This document shows positions 8,119-17,642 of a DNA stretch of 64,000 nt, piece after piece. The stretch spans positions 1,709,501-1,773,500 of the forward strand of contig NZ_CP156079.1 of assembly GCF_040892545.1 (NCBI RefSeq), in the 5' to 3' direction. Origin of the DNA: Paracidovorax avenae (GTDB taxonomy: Bacteria; Pseudomonadota; Gammaproteobacteria; Burkholderiales; Burkholderiaceae_C). Numbering within the stretch: position 1 is the first letter of the stretch; the number at the start of each line of letters is the position of its first letter. A program made the translations under genes and the position numbers. The notes beneath the pieces are model-generated. The model was not told the DNA's origin. It saw nothing but the letters and a program-made list of their open reading frames with translations, and made no database searches.

Positions 8119-9678
8119 TCAGGCGGCCACGAGGCCGATCGACTTGAACTCGCCCGTGGCGATGCGCTTTTGCCATTCGGCCGGACCCGTGATGTGGGCG
8201 CTGGTGCCGCCGGCATCGACGGCCACGGTCACGGGCATGTCCACCACGTCGAATTCGTAGATGGCTTCCATGCCCAGGTCGGCGAAGCCGACGACCTTGG
8301 CCTGCTTGATGGCCTTGCTGACCAGGTAGGCGGCGCCGCCCACGGCCATCAGGTAGGCGCTCTTGTGGTTCTTGATGGCCTCGATGGCGACCGGGCCGCG
8401 CTCGGACTTGCCGACCATGGCGATCAGGCCGGTCTGGGCCAGCATCATGTCGGTGAACTTGTCCATGCGGGTGGCGGTGGTCGGGCCGGCGGGGCCGACG
8501 ACCTCGTCGCGCACCGGATCGACCGGGCCGACGTAGTAGATCACGCGGTTGGTGAAGTCCACGGGCAGGGGTTCGCCCCTGGCCAGCATGTCCTGGATGC
8601 GCTTGTGCGCAGCGTCGCGGCCGGTGAGCATCTTGCCGTTGAGCAGCAGGGTGTCGCCGGGCTTCCAGCTGGCGACTTCTTCCCTGGTGAGCTGGTTCAG
8701 ATCGACGCGCCGGGACTTGTTGTAGTCAGGCGCCCAGTCGATCTTCGGCCACAGGTCCAGCGACGGGGCCTCCAGGTACACCGGGCCGGAGCCGTCCAGT
8801 ACGAAGTGGGCATGGCGCGTGGCGGCGCAGTTGGGGATCATGGCCACGGGCTTGGAGGCCGCGTGCGTGGGGTACATCTTGATCTTGATGTCCAGCACGG
8901 TGGTGAGGCCGCCGAGGCCCTGCGCGCCGATGCCCAGGGCGTTGACCTTCTCGAACAGCTCCAGGCGCAGTTCCTCCACCTGGTCGAGCTTCTCGCCGCG
9001 CGCGGCCTTGGCCTGCAGCTCGTACATGTTCAGGTCGTCCATCAGGCTTTCCTTGGCCAGCAGGACGGCCTTCTCGGCCGTGCCGCCGATGCCGATGCCC
9101 AGCATGCCCGGGGGGCACCAGCCGGCGCCCATGGTGGGCACGGTCTTGAGCACCCAGTCCACCAGGTTGTCGCTGGGGTTCATCATGACCATCTTGGACT
9201 TGTTCTCGCTGCCGCCGCCCTTGGCCGCGACGGTGATGTCCACCGTGTTGCCGGGCACGATCTGCGTGAAGATCACGGCCGGGGTGTTGTCCTTCGTGTT
9301 CTTGCGCAGGAACTGCGGATCGGCCACCACGCTCGCGCGCAGCGTGTTGTCGGGATGGTTGTAGCCGCGGCGCACGCCTTCGTTGACGGCGTCCTCCAGG
9401 CCCTGGCCGGCCGGGAAGCCTTCCCAGCGCACGTCCATGCCGATCTTCAGGAACACGTTCACGATGCCGGTGTCCTGGCAGATGGGGCGCTGGCCGGTGG
9501 CGCTCATCTTGCTGTTGGTGAGGATCTGCGCCATCGCGTCCCTGGCCGCCGGGCTCTGCTCGCGCTCGTAGGCGCGGGCCAGGTGGGCGATGAAGTCGGC
9601 GGGGTGGTAGTAGCTGATGTACTGCAGGGACGCGGCGACGGATTCCACGAGGTCGTGGTACCGGATGGTGGTGCTCAT
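8119..9678 (-). CDS. fumA: Fumarate hydratase class I, Fe-S dependent, single chain
   Basis: This TCA-cycle enzyme of 519 residues is homologous to E. coli FumA/FumB, with alpha and beta domains fused. Cluster and active-site segments include SATGQRPICQDTG, GWCPPGMLGIGIGG and PNCAATRHAHF; the three cysteines in these segments are the expected [4Fe-4S] ligands. The beta part has VGPAGPTTATRMD and MVGKSERGP. The start MSTTIRYHDL is preceded by an 80-bp gap from the c-di-GMP gene. Oxygen-sensitive class I and stable class II (fumC, 12211) enzymes lie close together here, which would give fumarase activity in both high- and low-oxygen states. Confidence 0.94.
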   Translation of the reverse strand: MSTTIRYHDLVESVAASLQYISYYHPADFIAHLARAYEREQSPAARDAMAQILTNSKMSATGQRPICQDTGIVNVFLKIGMDVRWEGFPAGQGLEDAVNEGVRRGYNHPDNTLRASVVADPQFLRKNTKDNTPAVIFTQIVPGNTVDITVAAKGGGSENKSKMVMMNPSDNLVDWVLKTVPTMGAGWCPPGMLGIGIGGTAEKAVLLAKESLMDDLNMYELQAKAARGEKLDQVEELRLELFEKVNALGIGAQGLGGLTTVLDIKIKMYPTHAASKPVAMIPNCAATRHAHFVLDGSGPVYLEAPSLDLWPKIDWAPDYNKSRRVDLNQLTREEVASWKPGDTLLLNGKMLTGRDAAHKRIQDMLARGEPLPVDFTNRVIYYVGPVDPVRDEVVGPAGPTTATRMDKFTDMMLAQTGLIAMVGKSERGPVAIEAIKNHKSAYLMAVGGAAYLVSKAIKQAKVVGFADLGMEAIYEFDVVDMPVTVAVDAGGTSAHITGPAEWQKRIATGEFKSIGLVAA

Positions 9679-9758
9679 GGTGGGGATGCGTTGTAGGTAG
9701 GACTGACGGCCGTGATTATCGCGCCGCGCCCCGGCAAGCGCTTGCCGGCCGTGGAACC

Positions 9759-11969
9759 TCAGGCCGGTGCGTCCACTGCGGGGTCGAGCGCCTGCAGGTC
9801 GATGATGGACGGGCTGAAATCCGCCGCGCCCTCGGGCTTGTCGCCCACGGCCCATGCGAGCAGGGTATCGGCCGGCATGGGCCGGGCGAAGTAGAAGCCC
9901 TGCAGTTCGTCGCAGTGCATGGCTGCCAGGATGTCGCGCTGGCCTGCCGTTTCCACGCCTTCGGCCACCACGCGCAGGCCGAGGGCGTGCGCCAGCCGCA
10001 CCACGGCGTCCACCACGGCGCGGGCGTCTTCCTGCTCCTCCAGGTCGCGCACGAAGCTGCGGTCGATCTTGAGCTGGCGTGCCGGCAGGCTGCGCAGGTA
10101 GTGCAGGCTGGAGTAGCCGGTGCCGAAGTCGTCGATGGACAGGTACACGCCGATGCGTCCCAGCTCCTCGATGGCCCGCTGTGTGGCACGCGTGTCCTCC
10201 ATCGCCACCGATTCGGTGATCTCGCACAGCAGGTGCGAGGCCGGTACGCCATGCCGCTGCAGGGCCTCCCGGATGCGGTCGGCGAGCCCGCTTTCGCGCA
10301 ACTGGTAGGCCGAGAGGTTGATGGCCACGCGCATGCGCAGCCCGTCCCAGGTCCAGGCGGCCATCTGCCGGCAGGCTTCCTCGATTACCCAGTTGCCGAG
10401 CTGCGCGATCAGGCCGAAACGCTCGGCCACCGGGATGAACTCCACCGGGCTGACGTTGCCCCGCTCCGGGTGACGCCAGCGCAGCAGGGCTTCCACGCCG
10501 TTGATGCGGCCGCGCCGGGCATCGATCTTGGGCTGGTAGTGCAGCGACAGTTCCCCGCGGGATATCGCCTGCCGCAGGTCGTGCTGGAGCGACAGCTGGG
10601 CCGTGGCGTCGGAATCCATGTGCGACTCGAACATCGCATAGCTGTTGCCGCCGGCCCGCTTGGCGGCATACATGGCGGCGTCGGCGTTCGCGACAAGCTT
10701 GTCGCGCTCGCCGTGGTCCGGGTATACGACGATGCCGATGGAGCAGGCGATCTGCACGGTCTTGCCGGCCACCTCGAACGGCTGGCCGAGGGAGTTGAGC
10801 AGCCGGTGCGCCACCGCGAGGCAGTCGGCCGGGCCGTTCACGTTTTCCAGCAGGAGCAGAAACTCGTCGCCGCCCACGCGGGCCACGGTATCGCTTTCGC
10901 GTGCCTGCAGCCGCAGGCGTTCGGCGGCGCTGCGCAGGATGGCGTCCCCCGCCGCATGGCCGAAGGAGTCGTTGATGGGCTTGAAGCCGTCCAGGTCCAC
11001 GAACATCACGCCCAGGCGCTGGCCTGCATCGCGGCGCCGCAGGCGGTCCAGGCGCAGCAGGGCGTGGGACAGCCGGTCCTCGAACAGCAGCCGGTTCGGC
11101 AGCAGGGTGAGGGGGTCCGCGAAGGCCTGCTTCTGCAGCTGGGCATTGGCTTCGGTGAGGCGGGCGTTGCTCTCCTGCAGGGAGGCGTTGAGCTGCCGCG
11201 CGGTGCTCTGCATGCGCGCGTCCAGCACGGAGGTGAACAGCGTGCTCAGCAGGAGCATGCCGGACGACAGCACCACCATGGCCGTGAGGCCGGGCCCGCC
11301 CAGGCCGTCGGCGCTCAGGCAGATCGAGCCTTCGGGGAACGACGCGGCAGCCATGCCGGTGTAATGCATGCCGCAGATGGCGATGCCCATGACCAGCGCC
11401 GCGGCCGCCTGGTACCACGCCCTGCGCCGGTCCTGCCGGATGTGGATCAGCCACTGGAAAATGTACAGCGCGGTGGCCGACGCGAAAAACGCCACCGCGA
11501 CCGACAGCGCGACCAGCACCGGGTCCCACACGATGTCGATGGACATCTTCATGGCTTCCATGCCGATGTAGTGCATGCCGCTGATGCCCGTGCCCATGAA
11601 GGCCGCGCCGACGATGATCTGCCACCGGCCGAACCGCTGCAGGCTGGCCAGTCCCAGCGCCAGGGCCGAAGCCAGCACCGCGGCGAGCCAGGACAGCAGC
11701 GTGAGGCCGCCGGAAAAGCCCAGTGCGACGGGCAGCTGGAAGGCCTGCATTCCCAGGAAGTGCATGGACCAGATGCCCGTGCCCATCACCACCGAGCCCG
11801 CGGCCCACCAGATCACGCCGGTGTGCCTCTGCGATGCATGCACCCGGCGCGCGAGGTCCAGCGTGACGTAGCTGGCCAGCACCGCGATGGCGAACGAGGC
11901 CGCCACCACCAGCGGGTCGTAACGCGACGGCATGAAGGCGGTGACGGCGAAGCTGGAAAGGGCGGACAT
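9759..11969 (-). CDS. Membrane c-di-GMP protein: MHYT sensor, GGDEF and EAL domains
   Basis: This 736-residue protein has about seven membrane segments in residues 15-250 that carry three MHxxGM motifs (MHFLGM 69-74, MHYIGM 132-137, MHYTGM 201-206), the proposed copper/O2/CO/NO-sensing MHYT domain. A coiled coil (about 255-285) leads to a GGDEF domain with intact GGDEF at 366-370 and an EAL domain with EALLRW at 493-498 and DDFGTGYSS later. Both cyclase and phosphodiesterase motifs are intact, so either activity is possible. It is divergent from fumC. Confidence 0.93.
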   Translation of the reverse strand: MSALSSFAVTAFMPSRYDPLVVAASFAIAVLASYVTLDLARRVHASQRHTGVIWWAAGSVVMGTGIWSMHFLGMQAFQLPVALGFSGGLTLLSWLAAVLASALALGLASLQRFGRWQIIVGAAFMGTGISGMHYIGMEAMKMSIDIVWDPVLVALSVAVAFFASATALYIFQWLIHIRQDRRRAWYQAAAALVMGIAICGMHYTGMAAASFPEGSICLSADGLGGPGLTAMVVLSSGMLLLSTLFTSVLDARMQSTARQLNASLQESNARLTEANAQLQKQAFADPLTLLPNRLLFEDRLSHALLRLDRLRRRDAGQRLGVMFVDLDGFKPINDSFGHAAGDAILRSAAERLRLQARESDTVARVGGDEFLLLLENVNGPADCLAVAHRLLNSLGQPFEVAGKTVQIACSIGIVVYPDHGERDKLVANADAAMYAAKRAGGNSYAMFESHMDSDATAQLSLQHDLRQAISRGELSLHYQPKIDARRGRINGVEALLRWRHPERGNVSPVEFIPVAERFGLIAQLGNWVIEEACRQMAAWTWDGLRMRVAINLSAYQLRESGLADRIREALQRHGVPASHLLCEITESVAMEDTRATQRAIEELGRIGVYLSIDDFGTGYSSLHYLRSLPARQLKIDRSFVRDLEEQEDARAVVDAVVRLAHALGLRVVAEGVETAGQRDILAAMHCDELQGFYFARPMPADTLLAWAVGDKPEGAADFSPSIIDLQALDPAVDAPA

Positions 11970-12210
11970 GGTGGGGCGGGCCGCAGCATGCAGTGCGGTC
12001 CATTATTGTATCGATTGGTTACAGACCATGTCCGCCAGCGGGGCTTGGCCGGACGGGCGGGGATGAGAATCGTTCCGTTGATTTATGCTGCGACACGAGG
12101 CTTCCTCGCCAGCGTGTTCCCGAAGAGAACGCGCCAGCCGTTGCCGGGGTGCACCCTACACAGCGTGGCTGCACCGGTCTTTACACCTTCCATCCAGCGG
12201 AAATCCATCC

Positions 12211-13596
12211 ATGTCCACCCGTACGGAACGCGATACCTTTGGTCCCATCGAAGTCCCGGCCCACCGGCTCTGGGGCGCGCAGACGCAGCGCTCGCTGCAG
12301 AACTTCGACATCTCCGGCGAGCGCCAGCCGCGCGAGATCATCCATGCCCTGGCCCTGGTCAAGCGTGCCTCCGCCAGCGTGAACCATGCCCTGGGCCTGC
12401 AGGATGCGAAGAAGACCGAGGCCATCATCGCCGCGGCCGACGAGGTCACCGCCGGCCGGCATCCGGACGAGTTCCCGCTCGTGGTCTGGCAGACCGGCTC
12501 CGGCACGCAGACCAACATGAACATGAACGAGGTGCTGGCCAACCGCGCGAGCGAAATCCTCGGTGGCGAGCGCGGCGAGGGCCGGGCGGTCCACCCCAAC
12601 GACGACGTGAACCGCAGCCAGTCCAGCAATGACGTGTTCCCCACGGCCATGCACGTGGCGGCCGTGGAGGCGCTCACCCACCGCCTGCTGCCCGCCATCG
12701 CGAAGCTGCGCGCCACGCTGGAGAAGAAGGCGGCCGAGTTCGACGGCATCGTGAAGATCGGGCGAACGCACCTGCAGGATGCGACCCCCCTCACGCTCGG
12801 CCAGGAAATCTCCGGCTGGGTGGCCCAGCTGGCGCATGGCGAAAGGCACGTGCGCGATGCGCTGCCCCACCTCTGCGAACTGGCGCTGGGCGGCACCGCC
12901 GTGGGCACGGGGCTGAATGCGCCCAAGGGCTACGCCGAGGGCGTGGCGAAGGAGCTGGCCCGGCTGACGGGGCTGCCCTTCGTCACCTCGCCCAACAAGT
13001 TCGAGTCGCTCGCGTCATGCGATGCGCTGGTGCATGCCCATGGTGCGCTCAAGACGCTGGCCGCCAGCATGATGAAGATCGCCAACGACGTGCGCTGGCT
13101 GGCCAGCGGCCCGCGCAGCGGCATCGGCGAGATCACGATCCCCGAGAACGAGCCGGGCTCCTCGATCATGCCGGGCAAGGTGAACCCCACGCAGAGCGAG
13201 GCCGTCACCATGCTGGCGGCGCAGGTCTTCGGCAACGACGTGGCCATCAACATCGGCGGTGCCTCCGGCAATTTCGAGCTGAACGTGTTCCGTCCGATGG
13301 TGGCTCACAACTTCCTGCAGAGCGTGCGCCTGCTCGCCGACGGCATGGTGAGCTTCAACGACCACTGCGCCGTGGGCATCGAGCCCAACCGCGAGCGCAT
13401 CGGCGAACTGGTGGAGCGCTCCCTGATGCTGGTGACCGCGCTGAACACCCACATCGGCTACGACAAGGCGGCCTTCATCGCCAAGAAGGCCCACAAGGAA
13501 GGCACCTCGCTGCGCGAGGCGGCCGTGGCGTCGGGCCACGTGACGGGCGAGCAGTTCGACCAGTGGGTGGTGCCCGGCAACATGGTGGGCCGCTGA
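12211..13596 (+). CDS. fumC: Fumarate hydratase class II
   Basis: This is an iron-independent homotetrameric fumarase of 461 residues. The family signature [15 protein letters not shown] and the substrate-binding segments [12 protein letters not shown] and [15 protein letters not shown] are intact. [25 protein letters not shown] is the usual fumC beginning, so ATG 12211 is chosen over upstream starts. The gene ends 12 bp from the convergent topoisomerase gene. Confidence 0.96.
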   Translation: MSTRTERDTFGPIEVPAHRLWGAQTQRSLQNFDISGERQPREIIHALALVKRASASVNHALGLQDAKKTEAIIAAADEVTAGRHPDEFPLVVWQTGSGTQTNMNMNEVLANRASEILGGERGEGRAVHPNDDVNRSQSSNDVFPTAMHVAAVEALTHRLLPAIAKLRATLEKKAAEFDGIVKIGRTHLQDATPLTLGQEISGWVAQLAHGERHVRDALPHLCELALGGTAVGTGLNAPKGYAEGVAKELARLTGLPFVTSPNKFESLASCDALVHAHGALKTLAASMMKIANDVRWLASGPRSGIGEITIPENEPGSSIMPGKVNPTQSEAVTMLAAQVFGNDVAINIGGASGNFELNVFRPMVAHNFLQSVRLLADGMVSFNDHCAVGIEPNRERIGELVERSLMLVTALNTHIGYDKAAFIAKKAHKEGTSLREAAVASGHVTGEQFDQWVVPGNMVGR

Positions 13597-13608
13597 CGCG
13601 GCAGCCGC

Positions 13609-14826
13609 TCAGGCCGCCGCCTTGCGGCGCGTGCGCCGCGCCGGGGCGGCAGGCCGGGCGCGGCTTTTCCTGTCGGCGCGTGCGCGGGCCCGGGCCGTGT
13701 CCTGCAGGAAGGCCATCAGCCGGCGCTCCACGGCGCTGAGGCCCCGGGCGCCGGCGGCGCGCTCGCCGATGCGCTCCCACACCGCCTGCATGCCGGGCCC
13801 CGCGTCCGATGCGAGCCGCGTGCCGAGTTCCAGCACGGCGGGGTGGATGTAGGACTTCCTGCAGACCGCCGGCGTGTTGCCCAGCTGGCGCGCCACTTCG
13901 GCCAGGATGTGCTTGGCCGTCGCGACCGGGGCGCCCCCGGGCTGGGTGCAGGCGATGCGCGTGAGCTCCAGGGCCTGCGCCGTGCCGTGCCAGGTCCGGA
14001 AATCCTTGGCGGTGAAGCGCATGCCGCCCCCCGGCGCGCTGTCGTCCGTGCCCGCGATCTCGTGGAGATAGTCGTTCACGTCGCCCGAGCCCACGGTGTG
14101 CCGCGTGCCGTCGTCGTCCTCGTACTGGAACAGCTCCTGCCCCGGCAGCTGCTGGCAGCGGCGCACCACGCGGGCCACGCGCGGGTCGTCCACGGTCGCC
14201 TGCTGCTCCACGCCGCTCTTGCCGCGGAAGCGCAGGGTCAGCGTGCTGCCGCGCACACCCGCGTGCCGGTTGCGCAGCGTGGTCAGGCCGTAGGAGCGGT
14301 TGGCGGCCGCGTATTCCTCGTTGCCCACGCGCAGGAAGGTGGTGTCCAGGAGCCGGACGATGGTGGCCAGCACCACCGCGCGCGAGAGCGCGGGCTGGCC
14401 GCGCCGGGGCTGGAGGTCTCGCGCCACCCGGGCGCGGATGCGGGGCAGGGCCCTGCCGAAGGCCTGCATGCGTTCGAACTTGGCCTCGTCGCGCTGCTGG
14501 CGCCACTCGGGGTGATAGCGGTACTGCCGGCGTCCGCGCGCATCCAGACCGGTGGCCTGCAGGTGGCCTTCGGGCAGCGGGCAGATCCAGACATTCGTAT
14601 AGGCCGGGGGAATCGCCAGCTTGCGGATGCGGGCGATCTCCTCCTCGTCCGTCACCCACTGCCCGTCGGGCGTGCGGAATTTGAAGTGCTTGCCGCGCAG
14701 CACCCGGGTGAGTCCCGGCAGGGTGTCGGGGTGGACGTAACGCAGGCCGCCGGGCAGGCGCTCCGGCGGGGCGGGGCGGGGCCCGGCGTCGCGGGAGCGG
14801 GCGGTGCGGTCGGCTGGAAGGTACAT
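13609..14826 (-). CDS. DNA topoisomerase IB, poxvirus type
   Basis: This 405-residue enzyme relaxes supercoils through a 3'-phosphotyrosyl intermediate. The N-terminal DNA-clamp domain (LRYVHPDTLPGLTRV; GKHFKFRTPDG) and the catalytic domain (FLRVGNEEYAA; FRGKSGVEQ; FTAKDFRTWHGT) are present. The nucleophile is Tyr326 in VCRKSYIHPAVL. The C-terminus is a basic Arg/Lys/Ala tail. The start could instead be ATG 14856 (11 codons upstream in the same frame); I use 14826 (MYLPADRT). Such enzymes are common accessories in soil and plant-associated proteobacteria. Confidence 0.9.
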   Translation of the reverse strand: MYLPADRTARSRDAGPRPAPPERLPGGLRYVHPDTLPGLTRVLRGKHFKFRTPDGQWVTDEEEIARIRKLAIPPAYTNVWICPLPEGHLQATGLDARGRRQYRYHPEWRQQRDEAKFERMQAFGRALPRIRARVARDLQPRRGQPALSRAVVLATIVRLLDTTFLRVGNEEYAAANRSYGLTTLRNRHAGVRGSTLTLRFRGKSGVEQQATVDDPRVARVVRRCQQLPGQELFQYEDDDGTRHTVGSGDVNDYLHEIAGTDDSAPGGGMRFTAKDFRTWHGTAQALELTRIACTQPGGAPVATAKHILAEVARQLGNTPAVCRKSYIHPAVLELGTRLASDAGPGMQAVWERIGERAAGARGLSAVERRLMAFLQDTARARARADRKSRARPAAPARRTRRKAAA

Positions 14827-14933
14827 GGACGGGCCTGTGTGCGGATCTGGAGCCATCACACACGGTTTCGCTCCGCGGCGCTGTAGGAAGCGCCAGGGCC
14901 CGCCGGTGGGAAATCAGCGCGATGCGCGGGTCG

Positions 14934-15632
14934 TCACTCCGTGGGCGGCTCCAGCGAGAAGCCCACGCCGTACACCGACCGGATCCACTCGTGGTCGCTG
15001 CCGTCGGCGGCGCGCAGCTTGCGGCGCAGGTTCTTGATGTGGCTGTCGATCGCGCGCTCGTTCACATCGAGCGTGTCGTCGTACGCCATGTCGAGCAACT
15101 GGGCACGCGAGAAGATCCGGCCTCTGTGGCTCGCCAGGGCCTGCAGCAGGCGGAATTCGCGCGGCGTGAGCGAAACGGGGGTGCCACGCAGGTGCACCTG
15201 CCAGAACGCCTCGTCGAGCAACAGGGGCGCGTCAGGCGCGGCCGGCGAGGGGTGGGCGGTGCTGCGGCGCAGCACCGTGCGCACCCGCGCGACGACCTCG
15301 CGGGGCGAAAAAGGCTTGCAGATGTAGTCGTCTGCGCCCAGTTCCAGCCCGATGAGCCGGTCCACCTCTTCCACCCGTGCCGTGAGCATGATGATGGGGC
15401 GGTCGGTGCGCCGGCGCGCCTGCCGGAGCACTTCCAGCCCATCCATGCCGGGCAGCATGATGTCGAGCAGGGTGAGGTCCGGCGGCGTGGGCCCGGTAAG
15501 GCGGGCGATCGCTGCATGGCCGTCGGCCACGTGTTCGGCCTCGAAGCCGGAATGCCGAAGGTAGTCCAGGACGACATCCGCGATGTCGGGCTCGTCCTCG
15601 ACCACCAGAATGCGTTGGGGGTCATCGGTCAT
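14934..15632 (-). CDS. OmpR-family response regulator (BaeR-like)
   Basis: This 232-residue regulator has a receiver domain (ILVVEDEPDIADVVLDYL; phospho-acceptor Asp57 in LTLLDIMLPGMDG; conserved Lys in YICKPFSP) and a C-terminal winged helix (VSLTPREFRLLQAL; NVVERAID-like NERAIDSHIKNLRRKL; VYGVGFSLE). It overlaps the 3' end of the upstream kinase gene by 11 bases, so the pair is co-translated. The NERAIDSHIKNLR wording is closest to BaeR/CpxR-type envelope-stress regulators. Target genes are unknown; the neighbouring exported proteins are plausible. Confidence 0.92.
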   Translation of the reverse strand: MTDDPQRILVVEDEPDIADVVLDYLRHSGFEAEHVADGHAAIARLTGPTPPDLTLLDIMLPGMDGLEVLRQARRRTDRPIIMLTARVEEVDRLIGLELGADDYICKPFSPREVVARVRTVLRRSTAHPSPAAPDAPLLLDEAFWQVHLRGTPVSLTPREFRLLQALASHRGRIFSRAQLLDMAYDDTLDVNERAIDSHIKNLRRKLRAADGSDHEWIRSVYGVGFSLEPPTE

Positions 15633-17226
15633 GGATGGGTGTCTCCAGCAAGGGCAGGGTGAGAAGAATGCGCAGGCCGCCCAGCGGCGAGGCCTCGGCC
15701 GTGATCCGTCCGCCGTGCGCCTGCACGATGGCCCGGCAGATGGCCAGCCCGAGGCCGGAGCCGCCGGTATCGCCCGCGGCACGGGTGCGGGAGGCTTCGG
15801 CACGGTAGAGCCGGTCGAATACGCGCGGCAGCTCGGGGGCGGGAACGCCGGGGGCCGTATCGTCCCATTGCAGCACGAGCCAGGCACCGTCGCCCGCCTG
15901 GCGTTCGGTGCGTGCGGCGATGCAGAGCCGGCCGCCCGTTTCGGTGTAGCGCAGGCTGTTTTCCAGCAGGTTGAGGTACACGCGGTGCAACTGCGCCGGG
16001 TCGCCGCGCACCACCGGCGGTGGATGGCTGCCCGCGAAGGCGTCCACGGCCGATGTGTCCAGGGCGATGCCGGCATTGTCGAAGCGTGCCTGCATTGAGG
16101 CGACGGCCTCCGACAGCAGCGGCAGCGGCTGTACGGGCTCCGGGGCGGAAGGCGTGGCGTCGCCTGCCGCGTCGAGGCTCGCGCGCAGGTCGCCCACCAG
16201 CTGGATCAGCCGCATCACCTGGCGGTGCAGGCGCAGCGCCGTCCTGTCGTCGAAGGTGCGCACGCCGTCCTGCACGGCCTCGATCTCCGCGCGCATGGCC
16301 GCCAGGGGCGTGCGGAGTTCGTGTGCCACGTCGCCGATCCACTGGCGGCGGGAGGCCTCCAGGTTCGCGAGCTGCTCCGCCATGTCGTTGAAGGTGGAGG
16401 CGAGCCGGGCCAGTTCGTCGTCGCCCTGCACCGGCACGCGCGTGTCCAGCCGGCCGCCAGCCACCCGGCGTGCCCCGTGGACCAGTGCGCCGATGGGGGC
16501 CAGCCAGCGCCGCGCCAGCCACCAGGACAGCCAGAGCGCGAGGACCAGGCCGGCCGCGCCCGTCCAGGCGACGAACACCAGTTGCTGGCGCAGGAAAGCC
16601 TGGTCCGTCTCGGTTTCCATGTCGAGCGGCGGCAGCAGCACGAGCTGGCCGATGGCTTCCCCGCGGGGGCCGCGCAGCACGCGCCGGGCCGTGCCGGGCA
16701 CCGGCTGCACGCCGGCGACCAGCTGGCGGTCGCCGTCGATCAGCCCCAGGCGGACCGACAGCGCGTGCTGGTTGGGATCGGGGGGCGGCGGGCTGGCGTT
16801 GTCCGAAGTCGTCCCGGCGGGGGGCGGCGGGCTGCCGTCGCTGAATGCATAGGCATCCACGTCGCACGTCGCGGGTGGGGTTCGCGCGCCCTGTCGCGCC
16901 GCGGCGGCACCCGGGTCGCCGGGCCTGGCAGGCGGGACGGGCTTCGCGGGACCGAAGGTCGCACGGGGCAGCGCATCGCCGGGCTTGTGCATCTGGCGCC
17001 ACAGCTCGGGCTGCGTGCGCAGGGTCTGCCAGCCCCCGTGCAGCACATAGACGCGTTCCAGCCGCCCCGCGAGCCAGTCCAGCCGGCCGAGTTCGATCTC
17101 CGCGATGTAGGGCCCCAGTCCCCGCTGCAGGCCCAGGCGGGAGAAACCCACGAACAATGCCAGCAGAACGGCCAGCAGGATGCTGAGCGCGAGGAAGGCT
17201 TTGCTTTGCAGCGTGAGGCGGGGCAT
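15622..17226 (-). CDS. Sensor histidine kinase (BaeS-like)
   Basis: This 534-residue kinase has a TM segment at about 10-28 and a large periplasmic region (30-215) containing a Pro-rich stretch. A second TM (about 216-238) leads to HAMP, then HisKA with phospho-acceptor His302 in DVAHELRTPLAAM, and HATPase (NLLENSLRYTETGG; GGSGLGLAICRAIV). Start MPRLTLQSKAF gives a normal inner-membrane N-terminus. It pairs with the overlapping response regulator downstream. The proline-rich sensor insertion is unusual and low-complexity. Confidence 0.92.
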   Translation of the reverse strand: MPRLTLQSKAFLALSILLAVLLALFVGFSRLGLQRGLGPYIAEIELGRLDWLAGRLERVYVLHGGWQTLRTQPELWRQMHKPGDALPRATFGPAKPVPPARPGDPGAAAARQGARTPPATCDVDAYAFSDGSPPPPAGTTSDNASPPPPDPNQHALSVRLGLIDGDRQLVAGVQPVPGTARRVLRGPRGEAIGQLVLLPPLDMETETDQAFLRQQLVFVAWTGAAGLVLALWLSWWLARRWLAPIGALVHGARRVAGGRLDTRVPVQGDDELARLASTFNDMAEQLANLEASRRQWIGDVAHELRTPLAAMRAEIEAVQDGVRTFDDRTALRLHRQVMRLIQLVGDLRASLDAAGDATPSAPEPVQPLPLLSEAVASMQARFDNAGIALDTSAVDAFAGSHPPPVVRGDPAQLHRVYLNLLENSLRYTETGGRLCIAARTERQAGDGAWLVLQWDDTAPGVPAPELPRVFDRLYRAEASRTRAAGDTGGSGLGLAICRAIVQAHGGRITAEASPLGGLRILLTLPLLETPIHDR

Positions 17227-17255
17227 CGGCGATCGGCAGGGGGCTCGGTATCGGT

Positions 17256-17564
17256 TCAACGGGCGGGCGGCGGGCCTCCGGCGCCCGGCGGGCCTCCGGC
17301 CGGCATGGCCACGAGGGTGCCATTCATTGTGCGGCATGTGCCCTGCAGTTTCCCGCCGTCGGGCATGGCCAGCGTGACCGAAGCGCCTTCGGTCTGGTCC
17401 TTGCAGGCCGTGTAGGCTTCTGGCGGGGGAGATGGTGGTTCGCGTCCGTCGTGCGGAGGCTGCTGCGCTGCGGCGGGTCCGGCGGACAGGAAGGCCGCGA
17501 GGGCCGTGGCTGCCCAGGGGAGGGGGCGTGCCAGGCGGAAAGTCGCTGGTGTGGTGGTGGTCAT
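17256..17564 (-). CDS. Small secreted protein of unknown function with a cysteine pair
   Basis: This 102-residue protein has a signal peptide (cleavage probably after AGPAAA, about residue 32) and a mature part with two cysteines (YTACKDQTEG and LQGTCRTMNG), ending in a Gly/Pro-rich tail. It lies 29 bp upstream of the sensor kinase in the same direction, so it may be the first gene of the two-component operon. Similar small PPPEAYxACxxK proteins recur beside such regulators in this family, from memory. No function can be assigned. Confidence 0.7.
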   Translation of the reverse strand: MTTTTPATFRLARPLPWAATALAAFLSAGPAAAQQPPHDGREPPSPPPEAYTACKDQTEGASVTLAMPDGGKLQGTCRTMNGTLVAMPAGGPPGAGGPPPAR

Positions 17565-17642
17565 GGTGTGGCGGCAGGTGCCGGAGGAGGAGCGCGGCGA
17601 GCGCGCGGGAGCCGCAGGGCTTTGGCCCCGCGGGCGAAAGGC

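Noticed and set aside
9679..12003. Single 1294-residue frame running from the fumarase through the whole c-di-GMP gene
   Set aside because: Only the 3' part (8119-9678) is fumarase-like; the rest is a shadow of the MHYT-GGDEF-EAL gene in another frame.
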